Of a DNA stretch of 45,679 nt, positions 1 to 8,862 are shown one piece after another. The first letter of the stretch is position 1. Each line of letters starts with the position of its first letter. The stretch spans positions 1-45,679 of the forward strand of contig JAFGIB010000440.1 in NCBI GenBank assembly GCA_016929805.1, written 5' to 3'. Made by a program: the position numbers and the translations under genes. Source of the stretch: Deltaproteobacteria bacterium. GTDB taxonomy: Bacteria > Myxococcota_A > Polyangia > Polyangiales > JAFGIB01. Below the pieces are notes generated by a model. It did not search any database, was not told where the DNA came from, and worked only from the letters and a program-made list of their open reading frames with translations.

Positions 1-2
1 AT

Positions 3-3000
3 AGTATCGCGAGCAAGGAGATCGCGGGCCGGAACTTCGCGCAGCTTGAAGGGTCTAGGAGCAATTCTCTCATACGACCGCGGGATCTAGAGTATTCGTA
101 TTGGCAGCGAACGGAGATGGCGAACGTGGATGCGAACGCTACCGAAGCGCCTGACGGAACCGTAACCGCGGAGAAACTCGTTGCGAACGCCGCCTTGGCC
201 GAGCACTCGATATCGCAACAACAGTCTTGGACGGCTTCAACGAGCTACGCTTTTTCGGTTTTCGCCAAGGCGGCGGAGTACGACGGAATAGAGATAAGGT
301 TTCCGGGCATGGCTTTTACGGGCTCGCCGAATGCGAAATTCAATCTAACCAACGCAACAACGATCGCGCCCATTCATTCGGGAATCAATAGCATCGGTAT
401 CGAGCCCGCGGGAAACGGCTGGTATTTCTGCTGGGCGGTAGCCACGTCAAACAGCTCGCCGGCATCATCCGCCGTACAGATCTTACCCCTTCGCGACGGT
501 CAAAGTACCTTCGAGGGCAATAACCTAAACGGGATCTACGCCTGGCAAGCACAACTCGAAACCGCCGCGTTTACCTCCAGCGTTATCGCCGAAAGCTCTC
601 GCGCGTCAGACCAGTTCTTTTGGCCTTCAAGCGCGGCACCCGCGAGCTCGGCTTTGCGCAATCGCTTCGCGATGCAGTTTATTCCCGAGTATTCGAGCGA
701 TAACGCGCCGAGCGCGGTGCTGGCCTATTTTAGCTCGTTCCCCGCTGTCCGTATTGAGCTTCAAAATCAAATCATCTCCGTCAGAAGCGACAGCAGTGTT
801 TTTGTCCAGACAAATACCTTGACTTGGTCGCGCGGGGATGTGTTAACGCTGGTAGTCGATTCAGCGGCGGGTCAGATAACGACATCCGGTTTTCAGACGG
901 GGAACGGTACCTATCCCGAATCTTCTGCACAGTCGTGGTCGGTGAGCAGCGGCGATATTTATTGGGGAATGAGAGACAGCGGCTTGCCGCTTTTCGCCCT
1001 CTTATCAGAGCCCTACCATCCGCCGTGCGACGCGGCGCATCCCTGTCCTGACGGCCAGACGTGCGTTTTGTCGAATTTCGGCCATCCTATTTGCACGCCC
1101 GAAGGGCAGGCGGAGGACTGCGACGATGACATTGACAACGACGACGACGGCGATATCGACTGCGCGGACTCGAGCTGCATCGGCGTGCCGGAGTGCCCGG
1201 AAATCTGCGACGATAATATCGACAACGAGGGCGACGGGCGGACCGATTGCTATGACTCGGATTGCTTCGGCCGAAATTGCCCTGAGATCTGCGGCGACGG
1301 GGAAGACAACGACGCCAACGGCAGAGAGGACTGCGCGGACCGGGCGTGCATGGCCATAGAAGGCACCTGTCCCGAGAATACGAATGACCTTTGTAGCGAT
1401 GACCTCGATAACGACGGCGACTCGGACACCGATTGCTACGACTCCAATTGCCGCGCGCTCGCGGTCTGCCAAGAAGATTGCGATGACGGCGAGGACAACG
1501 ACAAGGATGGGCTGACCGACTGCTACGACTACGAGGATTGCCAAGGACAAGATCTATGTATCGAGGATTGCGACGACAGGATGGACAATGATCGGGACGG
1601 CTTGACCGATTGCGCTGACAAAGTTGATTGCGAGGTTTACCCCTCCTGCCTTGAGGCGCCGGATAACTGCGATGATAACGTCGATAATGATGTGGATAAG
1701 CTCTTTGATTGCGACGATCCGGACTGTATGTCTTCGACGGGGACCTGTCCTGAAAACACGAGACTTTTGTGCCAAGACGGCTTCGACAACGACGGCGACG
1801 GATTTACCGATTGCGACGAGCACGAGAGCGACTGTCTGGTCAACGGTACCGGGTGTCTGCCCGAGACCTGCGAGCCTCCGGGCACGGCCAATCCGATCGA
1901 TGAGGACGGCGACGGCGAAACCGATTGCATGGATGACGCTTGCTGGATCGCGGGAGGGGTTTGCCCGGAGGTTTGCACGGATCTCCACGATAATGACGGC
2001 GACGGGTTGACCGACTGCTACGATTCGTATTGCGCTGATGAGCCGCAATGTTGTAGGACCTCTTCAAACTGTCGCCTAGGCCAGAAATGTTGTTTGCCCG
2101 GTCAGGAACCCTGCCAAGCGCCGCCCGAGGGCGCTTTTGGCTTGTGCGAAAGCGCGACGGCTGACGCTTATGCTACTCTTTGGACAGGGGAATACTCCAA
2201 TCCGACAACGGATAGTCCGCGGTATATATTGCACGACGGTGAGATGAGCGGACCTTTTGCCGCGGACGAGCTTGCAGTAAAGGTTATCGACGGCCGGTTG
2301 TTTACGCAGATTGAAGGGGAACGGCAGAACCTATTTCAATATAGTGAAGATTTCAACTCCAGCGTTTGGACGAAAACGAACCTGTCGGTTACTGTCGACG
2401 CTACTATTGCGCCAGACGGTCAGAATTCCGCCGATCTATTAAGGGAATCAAGCGATCAGTTGAGTTCATATTACACGGGTCAATTTATTTCTGTTGATGG
2501 ATATAGCTGGTATACCCTTTCGGTTTTTGCGAAGCCCGGCGGCAGGAGTAAGTTGTCGTTAACACTTGTTCCATGGGCTTTCACGGGTACGTACAGGTCG
2601 TTTTTCGATCTAGAAAACGGCAGCGTAATCTCCGGGCCGGGCATTATAGAACCAGCTCCAAACGGTTTTTACCGTGTTTCGTTTTCGGCATTATCATGGG
2701 CCAGCGGTCCGGCGCTATTTGTAATTGACATATTGGGCAACAATGGTGAACCTGATCATTTTGGTGACGATACGAAGGGGATGTATTTATGGGGCGCACA
2801 AACGGAAAAAGGCGCTTGGTCGAGTAGCTATATCAAAACCGAAAGCAGCCCTGTAACCCGCTCGGCCGACCTCTTTCACTGGCCGGCGAGCACGGTGCCG
2901 GCCGCGATCAGGGGACCGATTGCGGTGGATTTCATTCCGCAATACTCGCAAGCGACGATTTCCGATAGCGAATCCGAAGCCAACCCGAGCCTCATCGAGT

Positions 3001-6000
3001 TCGGCAATTCCGCCGATCGTATAAGATACGAGTTATTCGGGCGAAGCCGGGTATCAGTTCGCCGTGCAAACGGCGGCTCCGATTTTGTTTCCTCAGAAAA
3101 TCTGAACTTCTCCAGGGGACAAAAACTGACTTTCGTCCTTAACCCCGATAACGGAAGGGTAACGGTCAAGGGAGCCTCGGCTGGAAACGGAACCTCTACA
3201 GGTACGTCGTGGACGCTCGCGACGGGTGATCTCTATCTTGGAAGCGGTTTTGAAAACGATCATCACGTTTTCGGTCTGATATCCGAGCCTTATATTCCCG
3301 AGATATGCGACGACGCCGGCGCTGTCGACGAAGACGGCGACGGCCGAGCCAATTGCGCGGACGAGGAGTGCATGCTCTTCGGCGCCGGGTGCGTCGAAAA
3401 CGATGCAGAGCTCTGCCTAGACGAGTTGGACAACGACGGAGATGGAGACACCGACTGCCGCGATAGCGATTGTATTTTGATAACCGGCCTTTGCGGCGAA
3501 GTTTGTTACGACGGGATAGATAACGACAACGATGGAATCATAGACTGCGCCGACGAGGATTGCATGGTGGCCACGTCGGGATGCGTTGAGATCTGCGATG
3601 ATGGGATATACGACAACGACGGCGACGGTTTGTACGATTGCGACGACGGCGATTGTAGAAACGAGTCGCAATGCCGCGCCGTCTTGACGGAAACGCCTCT
3701 GATCTATTTCTCGAATGGTTATTTCCTGAATCCGAGCGAGCGGTACCTAAGTTATCTTTGGGACGAGGGTATACATAAGTATATCGGAGTTTTCGGCGCG
3801 GGCGAGCTTGCCGTTACGGATTACGAGGGCCGACTTTATGGTCAATTTGAAGGTAGCCGGACGAATATTTTGCTAAATAATCTAGATCACAACGCCTATT
3901 CTTGGAGCGTCGTGGGCGGCGCGACGATTTTGCCGGATGACGGCCCTGATCCCTATAACACGACAACCGTCGAAGACGAGTCCGACGCCGTTCTATTCGT
4001 CGGCGACGGAACTCGTTCCGGGTATAGGCAAAGCGGCATTTTCCTTGAAGCGGACAGAAGTTATACCTTCTCTACCAATAGTATAAAGAGAAGCGATTCT
4101 CCGTCAGTAAATTGGTCGATAGAAGTTGAACGGGGCGAGGAGCCTGTCGTGTCGGCATCAGATAGTTCGATAAGCATGTGGCAAAAGAATTACTTAACCT
4201 TCGATCAGGAATCCGACTACGAGGACTCCGCGATTAATATTATCAATCAAACAACCGGAGGGGAAACGGCGGCTTATTATTGGGGAGAACAGCTTGAAGA
4301 AGGCAGGTTCGCGTCGTCTACTATTATCACGGGCGATTCGCCGGCCACTCGAATGTCGGATGAATTTTGGTGGCCTCAAGAGATTATCTGCGAAAACCAT
4401 ATGCTCCGAAAGAGGTTTACCATTTCGATCGTTCCGGAGTACTCCTGCGATGAAGTGCCCGAAGAAGGAGCTTATTTGTTCTGGTATGAGGATCCGGACG
4501 AAGAAATTGTTTATTATATAAAGCAGGAGTACGACGAGATTGGCAATCCGAACGGCGCGCGCATCGTGGTGGACGGAGTAAAGGGATACGAAAGAAGAAC
4601 CTATGTCCAGACTGGTATTATTAAGTGGCACCCCTGGAACTGGCCGCAGCCGATCATAACCTTTGACGCCGACCTTGGAGAGATTACGGTAGAAAACGTC
4701 GACGGAGCGGATACCTATACCGGAAGCCCCTGGCACACCGACGAGGGAGACGTGCTGATGGGTCGGCATCGTTGGAATGAAAACGCCGCGGCGTTCGCCT
4801 TGATTTCGGAGCCGTACAGTATAGACGGCTTGTCGGTTTTTTATCAAAGCGATGCGATCGAACCCATCGAATATACTCAGGATGGTTACTTTTTCAACTC
4901 TATAGTGATTGATGGAGATTTAATCGTCGGAGGACTACCGCACGAGAACGATTCAACCGGTGAGATATACGTTCAAAGAAGGGTTAACGGTCAATGGCAG
5001 GGAACAAAACTCTTCGCGTACGACTCTAAACCCGAGAGTTATTATGGCTATTCGGTTGCGGTACGAGACAACGAGATTTACGTAGGCTCTCCGCAAACGA
5101 ATAATAGCTCAGATATAGGGTCTGTATATAGAATATCGGATATAGGAAATACATGGCATCAGGAAAAATTTAGCGCTCCGGACACGCTAGTAGGAGATCA
5201 ATTCGGTTTTTCGATAGCCGCGGAAGGAAATATTCTCGTTGTAGGCGCTCCCAATAAGGAAGTGAATTGGGCAAGTAATGGAGCCGCTTATATCTTCGAA
5301 TTTAACGACGGAAATGTCGACGTAACGACTTTACATTCATCGGACGGAACGTTTTTTGGACGTTCTGTAGCTACAGACGGAAATATGGTGGTTGTGTCGG
5401 CTATGCTAAGCACTTTGAGTCCCGTAGGAATTGCGCAAGTATTCGCCCGTGATAACGGTGATTGGGTTAAGATTGCGGATCTCATCACGACGCAGCTTTC
5501 TGGCGAAACTGACCGATTTGGCGATTCGGTTGCGATTAGCGGTAATCGAGTAGTTGTCGGCGCTAGAGACAGTTCCGGGGGATCCGGATCGATACATATA
5601 TTCGAAGGTACAAATAGCGGCGGCGAATGGACTTGGTCTTCCGATACGATGATAGCCGGAACAGTCGGTGAAATGGGTACAGTATTCGGCCGTTATATTG
5701 CGATACACGGCAATCGGATTGTCGTAGGCGACCCAGCATACACAGAAGCGACGACAAATTTTATGGGACGAAGTTATATTTACGAAATCGTTAACTCGAA
5801 TTGGTACGAACAGATAATCAGTAATGAAGATTATTTAGAATCTTTATTCTTTGGAATCGGCGTCGATATAGACGGCGATACGATTGCGATCGCGGAGGCG
5901 ATGAACGGACATATATATCTCTATCAAACGGGCTGTCCTGGCGCGTGCGCTAAAAACTCCGACTGCAATGACGGCGATTTCTGCAACGGTATGGAAATCT

Positions 6001-8588
6001 GTTCGAACGGCGTGTGCCAGAGCGGTATTCGGCCTTGTGAAGGCGAGATGTGCGACGAGAATGCGAATCGCTGCTACGGCTGCAATACAGATGCGGATTG
6101 CGATGACGGGCTGTACTGCAACGGCAACGAACTGTGTAACGCCAATAGATGCGTGGCCGGATCGAGACCGTGCGCCGCGCCTGCGTTATGCGACGAAGCG
6201 AGTGACGCTTGCGTGAGTTGCCTGTTCGATGCGGATTGTGACGACGGCGCGTTCTGTAACGGCGCTGAGATATGCGTGAGCGGAAGTTGCCAAGATAACG
6301 TCGATCCGTGCCCGCCCGGACAGTGCAACGAGGATGCGGATATATGCATTACTTGTACCGTTGACGCGGATTGCGACGACGGCAACGTGTGCACGAACGA
6401 CATCTGCGATCCGGAGCTCGGCTGCATTTATACAAATAATACGAATAGCTGTAATGATGGTAATGCTTGTACGAGCAGCGATACCTGTAACGCGGGTACC
6501 TGCGTGGGAACTCCGATTACCTGCGACGACGGCAACGTGTGCACGGATAATTCTTGCAATCCCGCAACCGGATGCGTGTTTACCAACAATACGGCCAGTT
6601 GCAACGATGCAAATGAATGCACGATAAACGACACATGTTCCGCGGGCAGTTGTTCGGGTACGCCGAGAACGTGTGATGACGGCAACGTTTGTACGGATGA
6701 TTCGTGTAACCCCGCGAGCGGATGCGTATTCACAAACAATACAAATCCGTGTAATGACGGCGAGGTTTGTACCATCGGCGATGTCTGCTCCGGAGGCGTG
6801 TGCGTTCCCGGCTCGATCGACCCGTGCGACGACGGAAACGAGTGTACGGAAGACACATGTGTTCTAGGAGGCGCGGGTTGCCAGCACTCGTATCGGCCCG
6901 CGGGTTACGCCTGCGGAACCGATGGCTCGTGCGACGGAGCCGGTAACTGCGTCGAATGCGTCTACGATAGCGATTGCGACGACGGCAATGACTGCGACGG
7001 CGTGGACTACTGCGATGCGTTCGGTGCGTGCCACGACGGAGACTATCCTTGTGGCGCGACTCAATTATGCGATCCTGCGTTGGGTTGTCTGGATTGCTAC
7101 GACAACGACGCGGATACGTACGGAACGGGAACCCAATGCTCGGTGCAGGATTGTGACGACGGCGATCCCAATCAGTATCCCGGCGCGACCGAATTTTGTA
7201 ACGGCGAAGACGACGACTGCGACGGGATACAGGATGGATCCGAGGGGTTGACGCAACAGTGTGGAACAACGGACGTGGGTTCGTGTACTTTCGGAATCGA
7301 GCAGTGCCAGGATGACGGTAGTTGGGCATACTGTAACGCCCTGTTTCCGACGACCGAAACCTGTAACGGCGCCGACGACGACTGCGACGGCGTTCTTGAC
7401 GGCTCCGAAAATCTAACGCAGCAATGCGGCACCACCGATGTTGGGGCGTGTACTTTCGGAACCGAGACGTGCCAGAACAACGGTACGTGGGCGGGTTGCA
7501 CCGCGGTATTTCCCGCGACCGAAACCTGCAACGGCGCCGACGACGACTGCGACACCGTTCTCGACGGCTCCGAAAATCTCACGCGGCAATGCGGCACAAC
7601 CGACGTCGGGGCCTGTTCTTTCGGAACCGAGACGTGCCAGAACAACGGTAGTTGGGCGGGCTGCACGGCGGTATTTCCCACGACCGAAACCTGCAACGGC
7701 GCCGACGACGACTGCGACGGCGTTCTCGACGGCTCCGAGAATCTCACGCGGCAGTGCGGCACAACCGACGTCGGGGCCTGTTCTTTCGGGACCGAGACAT
7801 GCCAGAACAACGGTAGTTGGGCGGGCTGCACGGCGGTATTTCCCGCGACCGAAACCTGTAACGGCGTCGACGACGACTGCGACGGCGTTCTGGATGGCTC
7901 CGAAAATCTCACGCAACAATGCGGCACAACCGACGTGGGCGAGTGCACTTTCGGAAGCGAGTCCTGCGATAATAGCGGAAACTGGGTCAATTGCAGCGCG
8001 GTATTCCCGGTAACGGAAGTCTGCGATGATACATTAGATAATGACTGTGACGGCTATACCGATGGCGCTGACGACGATTGTTGCTCGGAAACAGTTCTAT
8101 TCTTCGACAATTTCGCGTACGACTTTTCGAACCAGAATAGTCCCTGGTTTGAGAACGGCTCGGATGCGGATTACTCCGTCGCGAACATGCGAACGTCCAG
8201 CGGTTATCCTGCCGGTGGCAGCGGTAATCCCGTGGCTCAAGCGGTTAGTTGCGGAGGTTATTTCGATTCGAACTACTGCCGCATACAGATGGACGCCTCG
8301 GTCAGCCTCGCGGGCTATACGGGCGCAAGGCTGAGTTTCCAAAGATATATCGCCACGGCATTTGATAGCAGCGATTACTTGCGGGTGGAGATCTCGACGG
8401 ATAACGGCTCGAGCTGGACTCAAATCTACAACTGGTACGGAGGAAACGGAGACGACGGCGTTTGGCATTCAGAAAGCTATACGGTAAGCGGAGCGGCTCA
8501 GATATTGGTACGCATCGCCGACCGAGGAAGCTCTTCCGACGAATATACGAACATCGACGATTTTACCATAACCGGCACGTGTAACTAA
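3..8588 (+). CDS. Giant modular cysteine-rich surface protein, 5' partial (paralogue 1 of 3)
   Basis: The reading frame is open to the window edge. Codons from position 3 read into a sequence matching the sandwich modules of the next two genes (NFAQLEGSRSN here, FGQFEGERTN there), so the ATG at 117 is internal and the true start lies upstream; at least 2861 residues are present. Order by nucleotide: sandwich module A (to about 1018), a short CxxxxPCPDGQTC segment, ten Asp/Cys-rich repeats (1117-2048), module B (2160-3300), four repeats (3307-3672), module C (3690-4820), a seven-bladed FG-GAP propeller (4821-5930), cysteine-rich CNDGDFCNG-type and CDDGNVCT-type repeats (5934-7095), MopE-like DDDCDG repeats (7191-8050) and a C-terminal beta-sandwich. 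By comparison with the two downstream paralogues it is probably an outer-membrane lipoprotein, but its signal peptide is outside the window. A role in adhesion or surface recognition is inferred from the domains only; no catalytic motif was seen. Confidence 0.9.
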   Translation, partial: SIASKEIAGRNFAQLEGSRSNSLIRPRDLEYSYWQRTEMANVDANATEAPDGTVTAEKLVANAALAEHSISQQQSWTASTSYAFSVFAKAAEYDGIEIRFPGMAFTGSPNAKFNLTNATTIAPIHSGINSIGIEPAGNGWYFCWAVATSNSSPASSAVQILPLRDGQSTFEGNNLNGIYAWQAQLETAAFTSSVIAESSRASDQFFWPSSAAPASSALRNRFAMQFIPEYSSDNAPSAVLAYFSSFPAVRIELQNQIISVRSDSSVFVQTNTLTWSRGDVLTLVVDSAAGQITTSGFQTGNGTYPESSAQSWSVSSGDIYWGMRDSGLPLFALLSEPYHPPCDAAHPCPDGQTCVLSNFGHPICTPEGQAEDCDDDIDNDDDGDIDCADSSCIGVPECPEICDDNIDNEGDGRTDCYDSDCFGRNCPEICGDGEDNDANGREDCADRACMAIEGTCPENTNDLCSDDLDNDGDSDTDCYDSNCRALAVCQEDCDDGEDNDKDGLTDCYDYEDCQGQDLCIEDCDDRMDNDRDGLTDCADKVDCEVYPSCLEAPDNCDDNVDNDVDKLFDCDDPDCMSSTGTCPENTRLLCQDGFDNDGDGFTDCDEHESDCLVNGTGCLPETCEPPGTANPIDEDGDGETDCMDDACWIAGGVCPEVCTDLHDNDGDGLTDCYDSYCADEPQCCRTSSNCRLGQKCCLPGQEPCQAPPEGAFGLCESATADAYATLWTGEYSNPTTDSPRYILHDGEMSGPFAADELAVKVIDGRLFTQIEGERQNLFQYSEDFNSSVWTKTNLSVTVDATIAPDGQNSADLLRESSDQLSSYYTGQFISVDGYSWYTLSVFAKPGGRSKLSLTLVPWAFTGTYRSFFDLENGSVISGPGIIEPAPNGFYRVSFSALSWASGPALFVIDILGNNGEPDHFGDDTKGMYLWGAQTEKGAWSSSYIKTESSPVTRSADLFHWPASTVPAAIRGPIAVDFIPQYSQATISDSESEANPSLIEFGNSADRIRYELFGRSRVSVRRANGGSDFVSSENLNFSRGQKLTFVLNPDNGRVTVKGASAGNGTSTGTSWTLATGDLYLGSGFENDHHVFGLISEPYIPEICDDAGAVDEDGDGRANCADEECMLFGAGCVENDAELCLDELDNDGDGDTDCRDSDCILITGLCGEVCYDGIDNDNDGIIDCADEDCMVATSGCVEICDDGIYDNDGDGLYDCDDGDCRNESQCRAVLTETPLIYFSNGYFLNPSERYLSYLWDEGIHKYIGVFGAGELAVTDYEGRLYGQFEGSRTNILLNNLDHNAYSWSVVGGATILPDDGPDPYNTTTVEDESDAVLFVGDGTRSGYRQSGIFLEADRSYTFSTNSIKRSDSPSVNWSIEVERGEEPVVSASDSSISMWQKNYLTFDQESDYEDSAINIINQTTGGETAAYYWGEQLEEGRFASSTIITGDSPATRMSDEFWWPQEIICENHMLRKRFTISIVPEYSCDEVPEEGAYLFWYEDPDEEIVYYIKQEYDEIGNPNGARIVVDGVKGYERRTYVQTGIIKWHPWNWPQPIITFDADLGEITVENVDGADTYTGSPWHTDEGDVLMGRHRWNENAAAFALISEPYSIDGLSVFYQSDAIEPIEYTQDGYFFNSIVIDGDLIVGGLPHENDSTGEIYVQRRVNGQWQGTKLFAYDSKPESYYGYSVAVRDNEIYVGSPQTNNSSDIGSVYRISDIGNTWHQEKFSAPDTLVGDQFGFSIAAEGNILVVGAPNKEVNWASNGAAYIFEFNDGNVDVTTLHSSDGTFFGRSVATDGNMVVVSAMLSTLSPVGIAQVFARDNGDWVKIADLITTQLSGETDRFGDSVAISGNRVVVGARDSSGGSGSIHIFEGTNSGGEWTWSSDTMIAGTVGEMGTVFGRYIAIHGNRIVVGDPAYTEATTNFMGRSYIYEIVNSNWYEQIISNEDYLESLFFGIGVDIDGDTIAIAEAMNGHIYLYQTGCPGACAKNSDCNDGDFCNGMEICSNGVCQSGIRPCEGEMCDENANRCYGCNTDADCDDGLYCNGNELCNANRCVAGSRPCAAPALCDEASDACVSCLFDADCDDGAFCNGAEICVSGSCQDNVDPCPPGQCNEDADICITCTVDADCDDGNVCTNDICDPELGCIYTNNTNSCNDGNACTSSDTCNAGTCVGTPITCDDGNVCTDNSCNPATGCVFTNNTASCNDANECTINDTCSAGSCSGTPRTCDDGNVCTDDSCNPASGCVFTNNTNPCNDGEVCTIGDVCSGGVCVPGSIDPCDDGNECTEDTCVLGGAGCQHSYRPAGYACGTDGSCDGAGNCVECVYDSDCDDGNDCDGVDYCDAFGACHDGDYPCGATQLCDPALGCLDCYDNDADTYGTGTQCSVQDCDDGDPNQYPGATEFCNGEDDDCDGIQDGSEGLTQQCGTTDVGSCTFGIEQCQDDGSWAYCNALFPTTETCNGADDDCDGVLDGSENLTQQCGTTDVGACTFGTETCQNNGTWAGCTAVFPATETCNGADDDCDTVLDGSENLTRQCGTTDVGACSFGTETCQNNGSWAGCTAVFPTTETCNGADDDCDGVLDGSENLTRQCGTTDVGACSFGTETCQNNGSWAGCTAVFPATETCNGVDDDCDGVLDGSENLTQQCGTTDVGECTFGSESCDNSGNWVNCSAVFPVTEVCDDTLDNDCDGYTDGADDDCCSETVLFFDNFAYDFSNQNSPWFENGSDADYSVANMRTSSGYPAGGSGNPVAQAVSCGGYFDSNYCRIQMDASVSLAGYTGARLSFQRYIATAFDSSDYLRVEISTDNGSSWTQIYNWYGGNGDDGVWHSESYTVSGAAQILVRIADRGSSSDEYTNIDDFTITGTCN
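1117..2048 (+). repeat. Asp/Cys-rich putative Ca-binding repeat array, 10 units
   Basis: Ten degenerate copies of a roughly 30-residue unit with core C-D-D-x-x-D-N-D-x-D-G-x-x-D-C-x-D-x-D-C lie between modules A and B of the first giant protein. The DNDxDG core resembles thrombospondin type-3-like and EF-hand-like calcium loops, and the regular cysteines suggest disulfides. The array probably acts as a rigid spacer. Confidence 0.8.
3307..3672 (+). repeat. Asp/Cys-rich putative Ca-binding repeat array, 4 units
   Basis: This is a shorter array of the same C-DD-DNDxDG-DC-D-DC unit, between modules B and C of the first giant protein. The equivalent position in the next two paralogues carries six units, so repeat number varies between copies. 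Confidence 0.8.
4821..5930 (+). other. FG-GAP seven-bladed beta-propeller domain
   Basis: Seven blades are recognisable, most opening with a phrase such as FGxSVAxxG followed by a hydrophobic VVGAP-like strand. The phrase occurs as YGYSVAVRD, FGFSIAAEG, FGRSVATDG, FGDSVAISG, FGRYIAIHG and FGIGVDIDG, after a more divergent first blade. This is the integrin-like FG-GAP pattern. It directly follows module C, the position that carries a different propeller family in the second giant protein. Confidence 0.75.
6372..6821 (+). repeat. Three 150-bp CDDGNVCT-type cysteine repeats
   Basis: Units beginning CDDGNVCT start at 6372, 6522 and 6672, an exact 150-bp (50-residue) period, each with a GC-x-x-TNNT core and a following CNDG half. 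The pattern resembles the CTDC cysteine-rich repeat known from Dictyostelium and many bacterial surface proteins. Four related CNDGDFCNG-type units flank the array. Confidence 0.75.
7191..8015 (+). repeat. Five exact-period 165-bp MopE-like tandem repeats
   Basis: Units of 55 codons start at 7191, 7356, 7521, 7686 and 7851, with a partial sixth from 8016. Each codes for ETCNGADDDCDG, then a GSENLT segment, then CGTTDVG and a CQNNGxWxGC segment. DDDCDG is the hallmark of the putative metal-binding MopE motif. The units at 7521 and 7686 are almost identical at base level, which suggests recent expansion or gene conversion. Confidence 0.85.
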
Positions 8589-8622
8589 GGCTTAGACGTG
8601 ATGAAATAAAAGAGGGAACCCG

Positions 8623-8862
8623 ATGTCGAGAGGTTTCGTTATTGAATATAAAAAAGAGAACGTATCCGCGTCTCTATATTTGATAGCAATTCCAATCGAG
8701 TGGGAACCTCGATATACGACAACTAACAAACCGCCGACAGAGTCGCAAACGTTGCGAAGCGCGGTCTCGACACGCATTTCTCCGCTGACCGTGTATACCC
8801 GGCTTGCCGCTGTTGGAAAGCGATACGGTTCGAGATTCAATAGTCTAGGACAAGTCAAGTGA
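8623..8862 (+). CDS. Possible 79-aa ORF coupled to the next giant gene
   Basis: A 79-residue frame with ATG at 8623 is preceded by a good purine-rich ribosome-binding sequence (GAGGGA, about 6 bases away). Its TGA overlaps the GTG start of the next gene as GTGA, the arrangement expected for translational coupling. The product has no signal peptide, membrane segment or recognised motif, and the gap between the second and third giant genes has no equivalent frame. It could be a leader ORF or chance. Confidence 0.22.
   Translation: MSRGFVIEYKKENVSASLYLIAIPIEWEPRYTTTNKPPTESQTLRSAVSTRISPLTVYTRLAAVGKRYGSRFNSLGQVK

Noticed and set aside
1117..2048. Regular repeats considered as a CRISPR array
   Set aside because: The repeats are in frame, degenerate at base level and code for a conserved Asp/Cys pattern; there are no spacers and no cas genes.
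7172..7990. A 272-codon minus-strand frame and other long antisense frames inside the giant genes
   Set aside because: They are mirror images of repetitive Asp/Cys coding sequence: their own residues are low-complexity (Ser/Pro/Gln or Arg rich) and the plus-strand frame has clear domains.
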